From assembly GCA_951213105.1 (NCBI GenBank), contig OX578137.1:62459736-62523735 (forward strand): a stretch of 64,000 nt of DNA, given 5' to 3'. A program made the translations under genes and the position numbers. The notes under the pieces are model-generated. The model was given only the letters and a program-made list of their open reading frames with translations. It ran no database searches and was not told where the DNA came from. The stretch comes from Amaurobius ferox. Lineage: Eukaryota > Arthropoda > Arachnida > Araneae > Amaurobiidae. Below are positions 23,296-35,548 of this stretch, piece by piece (positions within the stretch are counted from its first letter, which is position 1; every line of letters starts with the position of its first letter).

Positions 23296-23632
23296 GTGAC
23301 GTAAGATTTACGTCACACTGTGACTTTGGGACGTCGCAATACGTCTCGGCAATGTCATATTTGAGGTCACAGCGAAGTCATTTTGGTCATTTTCATGGTC
23401 GTTTGTGACGTCGCATATTAACTTGTTTGTGACGTCACATTGTAATTGCCATTGTAATGGCGTCACATTGTTACGTGTTAATTAAATTGTGGAAACGTCA
23501 CAGAATATAGTCACAATGAAGTTACAAAGTTACTAATACGTAACGTCGCATAGAAGTCACAAATATGATGTCACATTGTGACCCAGGTGTGACGTGACTA
23601 CAACGTCACTGTCACACATGTGACGATCTTTG
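23296..23632. repeat. Cluster of TGACGTCA-like words
   Basis: About a dozen ACGTCA or TGACGT cores, in both orientations, lie within ~340 bp, including a full TGACGTCA palindrome at 23430-23437. CRE/ATF-type factors bind this palindrome. The cluster could be a degenerate short tandem repeat or a regulatory array. The words are separated by related CACATTGTGAC spacers, which favours repeat expansion. Confidence 0.6.
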
Positions 23633-23939
23633 CTGTGAGGGTTATTCTGTTTCGTTTTCAAAACACGAACTTTTTCCCGATTGTAGCGCTTTTTACGAGA
23701 TTTCTAAAGTATTTAAGAACTCTCTTTTGCACCAAGACAACTCGCCCTGACATGCAGTACTCTCTGCCAAGCAATTTTTAACAACAAAGGTTGAAAAAAG
23801 TCATCCGGCATCAGACACTGTGCGACATTTTGTTCTTCACGATGAAGATCAGACTGAAAGAGGAGGATATTTGTATACTTTTCCGATATCAAAGCAAAGG
23901 CGGTGCTTATAATGATGATGGGTTAAATAAGAAAAAACA

Positions 23940-24200
23940 AGGAAGATCAATCAGGCATAAAATATTCATTATGAAACACTTTTCATTTAAAATGCAATTT
24001 TATTTTAACAGCTCTAAAATGCAATACATTCAGCACTGATTTTTTAAAATTATTACAGTACTATAATAATTTATTATACATGGAAACTTAAAATTTACCA
24101 AAGAAGACAATGCTATAAACCGCCTGCTTCTCTATATAAAATCAATGAATATGTCATTCATATCACTTATATTCCAGACTACAGAGCTAAATAATTTTTT
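23940..24200 (-). repeat. Diverged copy of the mariner-derived repeat
   Basis: The complement matches the non-coding half of the units at 19740-20510, including the ATTCATTGA and AATAAATTATTGTAGTACTGTGATAA regions. The N-terminal transposase piece is absent. Confidence 0.65.
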
Positions 24201-24539
24201 GCGAAAAAAGTTCAGCAATTCTATACAACTCAGCTTATAATCGCTTGATTTGTTTATATTCGGCATGTTAAAGAAATTATGCTTCGTTGTAGGAATAATC
24301 AAAATGTAGTGATCATTTAAAATAAAAAATATTGTAATTGCGTTGGCACAGGATTTAGATACACAGATAACACGGAAAAATAAAGCAGCTTTATGACGGA
24401 CACAACATTATATATAAATTTAAAAGATCTTCAAACATCACGATTTTTAGGCAGAGGAAATAATTGATGCCATATTTTATTTTGCAATGGATCACGTGAT
24501 CTCTTCATATAATACGGGTGTAATTATTATTTCAATTTT

Positions 24540-24990
24540 TATTTAAAAAATTACATAACATATTTTGTTCAAATTTTTTTTACACATTTTAAGTTTTAAA
24601 TTCAATATTTCCTAAAATTTTCGAAGCAATTTGTGAATTTTAATTCCGCTTAAAAGATTTGAATAATTGTGCCCCATAGGATTCAATATATTTCATTTTT
24701 TCAACCCGGGTTAAATACGAAACTAATTGTGTGATATTATTAATTTTCATTCCCATATGTCCCACAGACTGTCTCAACAATATATTAAAATTTCATTTTA
24801 ATAAAGTCATTTTTACGGCAGATATCGTGCGAACGTACAGACAGACAGACGGAATGAACAAAGTCATAAACACTTTTCAACTATATTGTAAAGTGTTAAA
24901 AACAGAAACAGAACTTTCAAAATTATTTCCAATAGTGAAGAATGCGCTGGAACTGATGCATTGCATCTCAAGGAAATTACTTTACATTCA
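24540..24990 (+). repeat. Dispersed repeat family C, copy 1
   Basis: It shares, in order, TTTCATTTTTTCAACCCGGGTT, AATATATTAAAATTTCATTTT, an ACAGACAGAC run and GAATGAACAAAGTCATAAACAC with the complement of 59651-60035. Both copies retain a similar 39-codon reading, but the resemblance is at DNA level and I see no protein domain. The class is unknown. Confidence 0.7.
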
Positions 24991-25019
24991 TTATACTTAA
25001 TTTATACACACACATATTT

Positions 25020-25024
25020 AAATG

Positions 25025-25084
<60 letters not shown>

Positions 25085-25092
25085 CATTTCAG
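25020..25092. repeat. (AT)n with palindromic AATGCAA ends
   Basis: A ~55-bp AT tract is bounded by AAATGCAA and TTGCATTT, so the whole stretch is a near-perfect hairpin. Confidence 0.85.
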
Positions 25093-25706
25093 GAAATTGT
25101 GTAGTATACCATTTAATTATTGTATATTGTTTATATAATCGCGCGTATTAAATAAATAAATGTTAAAATTAAAATCGCTTCAAAAAACATGATTTATTTC
25201 TCTTACAACGTCTGAAAATAGCGTTTTTTGTTAAGTTAATATTTATGGCTTTTACTTAAAGAACAAGTGAAATTATGAGCAATGAATTTTAGACGAACTG
25301 CATAAGAAGTTTTTAAAACAAAATCCTTCAAGTTGCTTAATTTTAGAATAATTTTGTTCATTACCGCTTAATTATAATTACAAAATTTTGCTGGCGTCTA
25401 AATAATAAGAGCTATAGTTTTCGAATTTTTTAAGCATTTTTTGGGAGTGGACGTTCGAAATTGCTAGAGTGCTTAATATATTAAAAATGCAAAAAGGTGT
25501 ACATGAGACATTTTAGATTTATTTTATGATATGTTTCGTTATAAAACTGTTTTACAATAATTATCAATCTCGTTTTGAAAACTATTAATTACACATAAAA
25601 TAAATCTTAACTCAGCAACTTCCGAATACACTATTTTTTAAACAGCGATTTTAGAATAAAAATATTACAAGTGTATGTGTAGCATCTACTGTCATGGTAA
25701 TGGTAA

Positions 25707-25750
<44 letters not shown>

Positions 25751-26298
25751 TCGTTATAAAATTATACTATTGCAGCCACTTTGATTATTTAGTAAAATAC
25801 CCTCTGCTTGTGGTTTGTGAACTCGAGAAGTGTGGTCTTCTAGATTTAGTTTAGCCATTGGATAATTCGGGTGAGGTTAGCAACAACAACAACTCAGTTA
25901 TTGTAAATATCTTTTATTGCGGTTATTGTAAATATCTTGTATCAGCTACACTGGGAGGGGGGAGGGGGTACACTGTATCAGCTACACTAATAGGGATTTC
26001 CTTAAATTACTTTACGTTTACTATGCTACATTGGATTATCCGGTTTTGCTATTGCATTTTCCGGTTTCATTACAAGTCATCAGTATCAAACATAAACATG
26101 GTCCAGCAAGAACAAAAGCGATCCACTTATGCTGGTTGTTGCAGGGGGAGCATCATGATTTCAAGGTCTTTAAAATACTTTATATAGGCGGGGTTTTTGA
26201 TTAATAGAGTGATTTGTATTTATGGTAACAATATAAGAAAGTATCGTAAGTAAAAATTGCGTATCTGATGTAAAATAATTTTGTGATGTCATGTACGA
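25093..26298. other. AT-rich sequence with no recognised gene
   Basis: (TA)n at 25710-25747 and a short GTATCAGCTACACT duplication near 25940-25990. No gene is supported. Confidence 0.4.
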
Positions 26299-26302
26299 TA
26301 TA

Positions 26303-27500
26303 CACTGACTGGCCTAAAAAAAAGCCGTACATGTTAATATTTCGTTGGATCACTTTAGCACAAATTACGTTGTAGCATTGCGTCTATGAGTTCATGTAAT
26401 GTCTCAACACTTATTTGTTGCTGGATTTGCTGTAACATTTTGACAAATTCCTTGGTTGATGAAGGAAGAGTGACATTACTTCTTAGCTGCTTCTCCAGTA
26501 TATCCCACATATCTTCAATGAGGTTGAGGTCAGAACTTTGTGGTGGTCAATTCAAGTATGCGAATGAGGTCTCGTGCTCCTTCGAACCAATCTTTCATAA
26601 TTTTAACTCGATGAATCGTGGTTTTGTCATCCTAGAACAAGTTATTTCCCTCAGGGAAAAAATGCCATTGATGGAATAAGATGGTCATTCAGTATGATCA
26701 GATATTCTGCTGACTTCATTTTATTGCTGCATAGTAATGTTGTACCTGTACCAACCGAACAGAAGCAACCCCAGATCATATCACTTCCTTCTGAGACCTG
26801 TACAGTAGGTACACTACAGGAAGGTTCCAATGTTTCATGTAGTTCCCTTCTAATCCTGATGTGTCCATCATGTTAGAAGAGAGTAAATCTGGACACATCG
26901 GACCACATGATTTCCCCCCCACACCAAACCCCATTGCTCAGTAGTACAATTATGTTCATTGGTGGAGTCTTTTTTTTTCCGATTACTGTCAATAACCAGT
27001 GGTTTCCTTTTTGGAACACAACTGTTTAATCCCAGGCCTTCGAGTTTTCGTCTCATCGTGTGAGTGAAAATGGTTTTGCTTCCACTATTGAACATGGTTT
27101 GTGTAGGATCAATTTTTTGCGATTCGATTTCACTAAGCGTTTTAATGATCTTCTGTCACGATTATTTAGGACTGTTTTTGGACCATACATTTTCCCTGAA
27201 GTTGATGGTTCACTGCCATCTTTCCAAGATTTAATAATGCACTGGATAGTTCATAATCCAGTGCCAGTGATTTTAGCAATTTCCTTGCACTTCTTTTGAA
27301 ATTGGCACAAGCCCAAAACTTGACCCTTTTTGAAGTCTGTGATATCTTTTCCGCGACTGTGTATAACGTATTCAGCCATGATCGCTGTGAACTAATAAGC
27401 TGCATACTGATTTCGTTACATTTGAATGTTGTATTGCCAGCAGAATTATGTAAAATTTCGAAATGCATCACCACTTCGTCCCTCTTTAATATTTGCATGT
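26303..27500 (-). pseudogene. Decayed Tc1-like transposon and transposase
   Basis: The left end after TA (26301-26302) reads CACTGACTGGCC followed by an A-rich run and GCCGT, which matches Tc1-type termini. On the minus strand there are successive frame-shifted pieces of a Tc1-family transposase. An N-terminal DNA-binding region lies at 27166-27498. TMRRKLEGLGLNSCVPKRKP lies near 26990-27060, and TTEQWGLVW-like sequence, preceding the first catalytic region, follows it. Toward 26500-26880 there are remnants including KDWFEGARD and LELTTTKF. There are many stops and frameshifts, so there is no active product. A matching right-hand TIR was not found, and the right boundary is set by the last coding match. 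Confidence 0.82.
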
Positions 27501-28375
27501 TTCAACTCACACCCCGACTTCGTTTTTAGCCAGGCAGGGTGCATTATACTTCAATACTAATAAGAAATATCTAAATATTCGTTTATTATTCTTTTCGTAT
27601 TTAAACTGCATGAATATAGACTTTACAGTATTTCACATCGTAGCGCATCACGGGTGGCAGCGAGTGAAATTTATCGGCGGGTGGTACAATATTAGAAGAA
27701 AGTTGTGTTTTATGTGCCACGCTTCTTATTCAGCCCATATATAGAAATGGTTAGGTAAGGTGAAATGCTTCTGAAATAAAGGAAAATGTTCAGACTTTTA
27801 TTGTACAAGCAGGCGACTGGGATAGCAGGTCAATATGTTTTTATTGATTCTAAGATACTTGATATTGCTGGATTATATTCTAAAGTTAATCCGTATCTAT
27901 CCATTGTAGACTTTCAGTTTATGCTGATTGTGTGTTTTAGGCTGGGGAAAAGAGCTGCTCAAACGAGATCACCGTACCTTGTCATAAGTCTTTGTTGTGA
28001 ATTAGGTTGAATGAACACGAGTACCGCTTTAATGCTCTTTAGTGGCCACAAATGCCTCTTGATATGCATTCAATTACATATATTTAGGACCATATGGGTT
28101 GGAAGCTGAATTAAATGAAGCTTTAGTGGTTGTTGTCGCCAGCTTTGAAAGTTAGATCGAGAAATTAATGGGTCAGAACTTTCTGCACCATCAAAACAGA
28201 GTTTGAATTCCAATATTTAATCGATCCTGTATTTTCTGCCAAAATAAAGTATAAAGTAAGTAAACCTTGCCAAACAACTGGGCTTTTGTGCGGCATTTAT
28301 ACTTTAAATAGATGTAAATGAAGATAATTAAGGCACACACTCTTAACAAGTTTCAAAGGGGATTTTTATTTAACC
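27501..28375. other. Unassigned sequence
   Basis: Short ORFs only. Confidence 0.35.
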
Positions 28376-29067
28376 CTTTCGCGACGGCGGCATTCCGGAG
28401 CTGTCGCGGCCCAAAAGACGGAGGGCTTCGCTTCCGAACTGGTCCCAAAAGACGGCACATTTTTTGTGCTAAGCCTAACTCTCGAAAAAAATTCGCTAAA
28501 AATCACCTATTCAACACAGAAATCTACTTTTTTCAGGAATAAAAGAAATATTTATTTTCTATTTGATGTATATTTTTCACACAAATCTGAATACAAAATA
28601 CTCGTTAGTTGCTCCCATTCTTTTATCCGAAATAAACGAATAATTTCACTGCCTCTAAAACCCAAACAAAAAAAAATACTCTCTTATATTCCTATGATTC
28701 ACCAACGAAATCATAACGCTGAAATAAAAATAAAAACCGAAACTCAATTATAAAATTGTTGATGCTACAAGAATTGCTCTGTCTGTTTATATTACAAAAT
28801 TATGTTTACCTCTCCAAATGGAGAAATAATTCATTCGATCCTCTTCTGCCAAGGTCATGCCTGTGCAAAATGCATTGAAGTTAGTTCCATGGGCTTATGT
28901 AACGCCATCTAGTAGACAAATTAAAACGTTCCACGTGGAGGCACGTATAGGTGCCACTCTCCGCTTACGGTAAAGTTTCCTCCGTCACGAGTGCGTGCCG
29001 TTCGTCCTTGAATGCAAGTTCGCAGCTGGCACGTCGCCGTGCCGATCGTCGCGAAAACGAGCTAAAT
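28376..29067. mobile_element. Possible piggyBac-like end (candidate)
   Basis: TTAACCCTTTCGCGACGG at about 28372-28389 looks like a TTAA target site followed by a CCC-initial TIR. A weak inverted match (CGTCGCGAAAACGAGCTAA) ends near 29067, with no exact TTAA. No transposase ORF. Low confidence in the right end. Confidence 0.35.
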
Positions 29068-29470
29068 ATTGCTCTCCATTGCACTTTTTAACATCAACAG
29101 CGTATCGGATTTAACATATTTTAATGAGGAAATTCTTATCTCGGGATCGAAGAAACATAAATACATATGCTTAATGACGAGCAAAAATAATACAGACTAC
29201 TTGCCGAAGGATGAGGCAGCATTACTTACTTTCAAGAGTATGTAATGCGTGAGCCAGCTTAGAATAATTCCTTTCGTTATTTAATGTTCATATACCACGC
29301 ACAGATTCATGCGTGCAAGAGTTCAATATAGTTTTTGCATATGGCGTGTTGCCACAAACCCTCTATTGTGGAAAATAGATGAGCTGTGAGAAGCATTTAT
29401 CAAAGGCAAAACACAACACCATCTTAGCGGAAAGTAACTACCTGAACCCCTTCACAAACCATAGAGTCTA
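29068..29470. other. Unassigned sequence
   Basis: No feature recognised. Confidence 0.35.
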
Positions 29471-29472
29471 TA

Positions 29473-30298
29473 CAGGGTGTCCCAAAAAGATTGAAACGTG
29501 CTTTAATTCTTTGCCTTTTGGAAATAAGTGGGCAATGTAAATTGCAAAAATGTTGAAAGTAAGGTAGGAAATAAGACTACGTTAATGAAATAGTCTTCCC
29601 ATTAATTTTAAAAAAGTTACACTTTTTAAATTTTTATGCGACCCCCTTAGACAAATTTGGTGAATCAGAAAATTTTTATTATTAATGCAGTAAGATCATT
29701 AAAAAAATTGCATATCTGTATCTTTAAAATTGAGCGAGTTGTATTTAATTGAAAATTAAACATTGTGAGTGGGGACAATTTATGAAATTAGAAATGTAAA
29801 TTTGTGACATATCACAAAAAAGATAAAACTGGAATACATAGGATACCCAACCGCTCAGTGAGTACCACTGCTGTCTGTGTAATGCTCTATTTAGATGCAT
29901 TTGTGATAAAAAAAATGTGACACATATTAACGTATTTTTGATCTAAACAATTTCCATCGTCAATTTGTTTATGATCCCTATTTTCACTGATGAAACTGAA
30001 ACAGCCTTTCACATGGTATGGAAAAGTGGCATAAGTCCGATTTTTTCCTTTATCATAATTTAGTTGATTTTAAACATACAGATATGCGGTTTTTTTTAAT
30101 GATCTTGTTGCATTAATTGTCTAAGGGATCATTTAAAAAATTAAAAAATGTAACTTTTTGAAAATTAATGGGAGGACCATTTCATTAACGTAGTCCTATT
30201 TCCTACCTTACTTTCAACATTTTTGCAATTTACATTGCTCACTTATCTCCAACAGGCAAAGAATTAAAAGCGCGTTTCAATCTTTTTGGGACACCCTG
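29473..30298. mobile_element. TA-flanked foldback element (family B), copy 2
   Basis: The termini are CAGGGTGTCCC and GGGACACCCTG, with TA at 29471-29472 and 30299-30300, and the same ~250-bp inverted arms as 9462-10325. The centre is the reverse complement of the centre of copy 1, so the copy sits in the opposite orientation. Non-autonomous. Confidence 0.88.
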
Positions 30299-30300
30299 TA

Positions 30301-31800
30301 TGCAGTGCAATAACTGGAGTGGTAGCATATTTAATGATCTACTAATTACTGTCAAGTGTTAGTGTGTATTCTTTTCGGATTTATTCCCATGAGGGTACAT
30401 CTTCAAGGTGATCTAATATGAGGTGTTCTGAAGTGTACTTGTGATTATGTGATTGATATTTAAAACTTTATGACTATTAGCCATACCACTATTGACGCAT
30501 GTGGTGTATATGCAACGCTGTACGTATGGGTTCATGCAATTTCATAAAGCTTTGTTCTCACTGTGCAAATTATGTAAAATGTATACTAAGTAAAAATCTT
30601 AAATATTAAAGCAAAATAAAATATAACTTTCGTAAGCTTTAGTTTTGCTAATCTTTGCATTTTGTTAATCTTAAGAGTGAGTCTTCATGGCTTTACTTGA
30701 TTTATTAATACATCATCCTATGTTTATTCATATATGTGCGAGTATTAGATTTATATTTATGTTCAGCTCAATTCAGTCGAACTTAGAAAATCCAAAAAAT
30801 GATTTTCAGGAGAAATTTACCTATTGAAAGTTAGGTCTTAAAAATATTTGAAAATTATTTCAAAATAAACATCTAAAGATAAACTGGCATAAGGAAAAAT
30901 CTATTTAAATGCACCAAAAGCCATATTCCTTATCGCAAACATTTATGAGTTAAACAAAATACACATTTATTATTTTTTTTTTATTCTCCTTTAAGTTATG
31001 ATTTAATTATATCTCTATGATTTCAAACTAGAGTATTATTTATACAGACTGCCTTTAAGGTTGGAATCAGTTTAAATTTAAATAAGGTAAAAATATACAT
31101 TGAAGATTTATTTTTTAGTAGCGACTGATTAAATTCGCAGCTTTGTAATGCATTATTGTAGTGAATGAAATTCATGAACATCTTTATTGTATTATATACA
31201 AATAAAAATACAAACATATTTATAATTTGTTTCTTACTATTTTATTTTTTTCTTACAGATATTTCACATGATTCAGATCTTAACAAGAAAAGACTCACCT
31301 TGATCATCTTAATAGGAAAGAATTTTTCTAGTTATTGGATTCTTTCAAATATGGTACAGAAGATCAAAAGGGAGTTGTGGAAGCTACTTTACAAATAAAT
31401 TATACAACTATTTATCAGTTTTCAATCAAATTTGCCAACTCATAATCTGTATCTACAAACTAAAAATTAAACGTTTTCAATATAATGTAGGATGCAATCT
31501 TAGTACTTCAATTATTATGTTCTGAAAATTAAAAACGTTTGAATGAGTACTCATATTTGAGTATTTTCGATCTTCAACATTAAAGAACAGTATTGAAAAT
31601 CTCCACAAAGAAATAAGAATTTGAATGGGCCTGTAATGTCATGGTTAATATTTCTGAAAATTCGTGCTTTTTAATTTGCATTAATCAAAATAAAGTTGAG
31701 CTTATTATTAATTTTCGACAAACTTGAGTGGTAATATTTAGTTTTATTATCGATATTTCTTCTGAAAAAAAATCATCTTAAACACAATATAGTACAACTT
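30301..31800. other. AT-rich sequence upstream of the flavoprotein gene
   Basis: No promoter element can be assigned with confidence. Short ORFs only. Confidence 0.35.
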
Positions 31801-31826
31801 ATTAGACTGAAGCACAAGATTCTGCA

Positions 31827-33632
31827 ATGAGAGACATCGTCATTGCAGGTTCTGGTCCAGTTGGATCTTTCACGGCAACGCTGTGTGCACTCTTAGGTTT
31901 TCCAGTAACTGTTTATGAAAAAAGGGAAGCTTTCACACGGAATATCAACGTCAAAATAGAAATTGGCTTCTTTAAAGAAGTGCAAGCGATTATATCGCGG
32001 TTGCATATTCAAAGTGACTTCTTTAAATCACTAAATGAAGAAATACGCAAACACAATAATACCATTCTTATAAAAGACCTGGAAGATAAATTGACAAGAG
32101 AAGCCAAGTCATTAGGAGTAAAATATGTTACTAAGGAAGTAGAATCGTTTCAAGAACTTTATGAAAAACATAAAACTTCAGACCCTATTATTTTAGACTG
32201 TACGGGCAGAAACAGCAAATTGAGAATCAGTGAATTTGGTACAGATGTAGATAATTTAGTCACCGCACCACTCCAGCACGCAATGTATATTAATTTCAAA
32301 GCAAAACTCATTGACAAGGTAACTTCATTATATCAAGTTATGAAATATGTTACAGACATAAAGCTCACTAGTGTGGTAGTCGGCAAAAGTAAAGACGAAA
32401 ATGATTTTACAGATGTCACGATACCAGTCTTTATAGATGAGGAGCTAGCTCGCGTATTTGATGCTGAACATCCAGATATAAGTAGAAATCCTTTGAATCC
32501 GTTTAACGGGTCGAATCCAGTATCAGATCGTATATTTTTTACAGTATCTTCTATAGTAGGTAATCTCATAGTTGACAGATGTATTGTAGATTTGAATAGC
32601 GTTAAGGTGAAGAAGATAGAAATTGGTTGTGGATATGCGAAGAAGAGAAGCAAGGGTAACTTTGTATGTCTTGGTGATTCAGCAATTCATTTAGCATTTT
32701 TTAGATCCTTAAACCTAGGTTTGAAGCATGCTTTAGACTTTTTCATTAAACTATCAATGTTCTGTACAGAGGTCGATGTGCAAGAAACAAAAGAGCCAGA
32801 CGTAATTAAATCTTTTAAAGAGCACTTTTCATATCTAAGGCCAAAATCTGCAATCCCTACAAAGGCAAGAAATGTCTTCTTAGTGGTAACTAAGCTTATT
32901 TGGTACGGATGCTACAGTTACTGTTTGACGAATTTTCAAATCAGAATGTTAACAACTCCTTTTGGTGTATATCACAGTGATATTACGGATAAGTTTGGTG
33001 AACTTAATACATACTTAAACACGTGGGAAAACGCATTAGTAGATTTTGAAGCAAGCAGGGATGAAGACATAAAGAAGGAAATAAATAGTAACAAAACAAA
33101 GAGCATGCGTTACGACTACCTTTCTTGGTTTATTGACATAAATGGTAAATCATTTATCAAAATCAGTGAACTGGCACGGGCGGCAAGGTGTAAATACCCA
33201 TTGTACATGCAAGACTTTCAATTTCTTCTTACTTGTTTTAAAGCCAGGAGAGAATCAACTGTCAGTACAACAGCCACAGATTGTAAAGTTGTAGGTATTG
33301 TAAGTAATTTACTGAATCAAGGAAGAGATTTGAGGTTTCCTCGCTTGAGAGAAGTTTGTGCAAAGGATGATCTGACTGTTGAAGAAAAGCTAAATTCAAT
33401 TAATGATTCTTTAGAATTACCAGAAGTATTAGAAAGAGGATGTAGTACGAAGACTTTTAAGAGAGATAGTAACGATGCACAAATTTCTTATGACTTCATT
33501 GCTTTGCTTATTAAAAATGAACTTGCTTGTATTAGAAACGAAATATCTATGTCTACTAGTGAAAGTTGTGACCCATCTCTAAATTGTGCAAGGTTTGAGC
33601 CTGTTTCTGGACCATCGTTGGGAACACCGTAG
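31827..33632 (+). CDS. FAD-dependent monooxygenase-like protein, single exon, 601 aa
   Basis: Likely a soluble flavoprotein hydroxylase or monooxygenase; the substrate is unknown. The N terminus has a Rossmann dinucleotide-binding motif GSGPVG (residues 8-13). The acidic residue that contacts the ribose, Glu31, lies in VYEKREAF, and the stretch to Arg38 resembles the start of MICAL-type and group A flavin monooxygenases. A second motif, DCTGRNSKLR, begins at residue 124. The FAD-binding GD motif is LGDSAIHLAF (Gly283-Asp284), followed by LNLGLKHALD. The C-terminal ~280 residues match nothing I can name. No signal peptide or obvious membrane segment. The start is the first ATG after an in-frame TAG at 31803-31805. 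The frame has 601 codons without an intron or defect. A possible AATAAA lies at about 33947. Its isolation and lack of introns suggest retroposition or transfer from a microbe, but this is inference. Confidence 0.85.
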   Translation: MRDIVIAGSGPVGSFTATLCALLGFPVTVYEKREAFTRNINVKIEIGFFKEVQAIISRLHIQSDFFKSLNEEIRKHNNTILIKDLEDKLTREAKSLGVKYVTKEVESFQELYEKHKTSDPIILDCTGRNSKLRISEFGTDVDNLVTAPLQHAMYINFKAKLIDKVTSLYQVMKYVTDIKLTSVVVGKSKDENDFTDVTIPVFIDEELARVFDAEHPDISRNPLNPFNGSNPVSDRIFFTVSSIVGNLIVDRCIVDLNSVKVKKIEIGCGYAKKRSKGNFVCLGDSAIHLAFFRSLNLGLKHALDFFIKLSMFCTEVDVQETKEPDVIKSFKEHFSYLRPKSAIPTKARNVFLVVTKLIWYGCYSYCLTNFQIRMLTTPFGVYHSDITDKFGELNTYLNTWENALVDFEASRDEDIKKEINSNKTKSMRYDYLSWFIDINGKSFIKISELARAARCKYPLYMQDFQFLLTCFKARRESTVSTTATDCKVVGIVSNLLNQGRDLRFPRLREVCAKDDLTVEEKLNSINDSLELPEVLERGCSTKTFKRDSNDAQISYDFIALLIKNELACIRNEISMSTSESCDPSLNCARFEPVSGPSLGTP

Positions 33633-34122
33633 CATTCGTTTTTAACGTTTGTTTTCGTGTGATAAGTAACTTCTTATCATAAATGATTCGAATATAAATA
33701 ACAAGATTTCAAATTATGTATCTGTATTGCATGATAAAAGGAAAATGTCGTAGAATATTAAACCCCTTTTATTTTCAAAGGGAAACAAATGGAAATTTGG
33801 GGCAGTGAGAATTGGAATTCAACAGGAGGGTTATAATCGGATTAAAAAAGAAACCAGTAGACTTTAAAGTATGTGTGTGTGGGGTGGGGGGACTATAATA
33901 CGAATTTTCGAACAAAACTAAGCGATTCCAGCTTTGGAACTTTTCGAATAAAAATTAGTTTTATTTAAAAACTGTTTTCATAAAATTTACATTTTACACA
34001 TTTAAATAAAAACAAAAGTCAAAGATTAAAGACCACGCTTCTATTGCAGATAATAACACCCATGGACCTGTTTTACATTTTTCGAGCTCTTAGTGCCAAT
34101 AGCAGGATTGGCAGAAAAGAGA
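33633..34122. other. 3' flank of the flavoprotein gene
   Basis: Non-coding. AATAAA at about 33947-33952 could serve as polyadenylation signal. Confidence 0.35.
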
Positions 34123-34639
34123 GTTGCCATCAGAGTTGGGCAAAATACATTGAAATGTATTTTCGATACAAAATACATAAGTTTGATGGAATAAAATACA
34201 TTTATTTACAAAATACGTTTTAAAAAATGAAACATTCCTGTGTATTGGACGGAATTGAATTTTCAATGCAAAACAACATTTGTCTATACATTTTATTAAA
34301 AATAAACAAACCTCATATTTGTTAAACATTAGTATTGGCATTTTAAAAACGTTAGAATGCATGGTAAAAATATAACTTAGAATACTTTAAATTCCTTGAA
34401 ATTTTAAATATCCAGATTGATAAAATAAAAATAAATGTATCTATAGGAGAACACATAAAAGACAAAGATATAATAAAAAATCTGACGTGAGCAGCACGTG
34501 ATTTTCCCTAGAGACTCATTCATTTTCTTTTTATTTCTTTAATAATTGAGTCTAATTGCGCAAAATAACACGCATAATTATTTGAAATGACACTGAATTT
34601 GCACGTTTAATTCAATTTTCGCTTTCATTTGGAAGGTGT

Positions 34640-35390
34640 GCATATTTTCAAAAGGCGGCATAGTAGAAATGCAAAAAAATCCTAACATATCTCGAGAACA
34701 GCTAGATCTAGAAAAATGGGTTGATTTTATTTTTTTCATCATCAAAAATTACGTATATATCCTACATTAAATTGATACATTTGAGTATACGTAGTTTCTT
34801 TCAGATTTTGGCGATTTTTGTGGGTCATTTCACAAAAAATGCCAGATTATGTTTTCCCGAATCATATCAAATCCTAGTCAGCACTAGGATAACCCATAAT
34901 CAATTTTCGTTTTCATTTGGTAAATAGATGTATTTTCAAAACCGGGGCCATTTTGCAAAACGGCCATTTTTTTTTAATCCCGATTCGTATCAAAATTTAA
35001 ATAGCCCCAGTGTAATCCAAAAGTGACTTATCTACTAAATTTTGTGAAATTTGGTCTATTGGTTTTTTACCTAGAATGGACACAGACATTTTTTGCAGGT
35101 CATTTAGCAAAATAAAGGCAGGTTCTTTTTATCCCGAATCGTACGAAAATCCAATCGGAACCAAGGTAACCCACACGTGACTTACCTATAAAATTTTATG
35201 AAATTTGGTCAATCAGTTTTAGAGTTAGAGTGGATATGTACATTGCACACACACAGACGTCACTCTAAAATAATGTTTTTTGATATCAAAACGTGTAAAC
35301 CTGTCGAAAATTCGAGTTGCGATTTTCTACACGATTCCAATACTTTCCCTATATATTACCATGTATTGTAGGGAAAGTAAAATGAAGAAA
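34640..35390 (-). repeat. Dispersed repeat family A, copy in the hAT shell
   Basis: The complement of the right part matches the start of the copy at 2505-3420 (GGAAAGTATTG and TCGAAAATTCGA-type words). It ends in the quasi-palindrome ACTTTCCCTATA ... TGTAGGGAAAGT at 35342-35379. The body carries repeated GAAATTTGGTC and AGAGTGGATA words. Confidence 0.65.
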
Positions 35391-35548
35391 TTTATGAAGA
35401 AACCTCTTTATAGTGTTAAGTAGTTTATACACTTCATTTTTGACAGAACTGTAAAGCATTTTAATTCTCTTTTACATACATTTCGTCCAGTCATATAAAT
35501 TTTCAGGAAAACTAACATCGGCAAAACTCTAAATGAAAACCCTTAGTG

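Noticed and set aside
24731..25000. 89-codon ORF shared with a minus-strand ORF at 59657-59857
   Set aside because: The similarity is explained by two DNA copies of repeat family C. No domain is seen, and the shared reading ends in a microsatellite.
26386..27299. Plus-strand ORFs at 26386-26679 and 27060-27299
   Set aside because: They are antisense shadows of the Tc1-like transposase relic on the minus strand.
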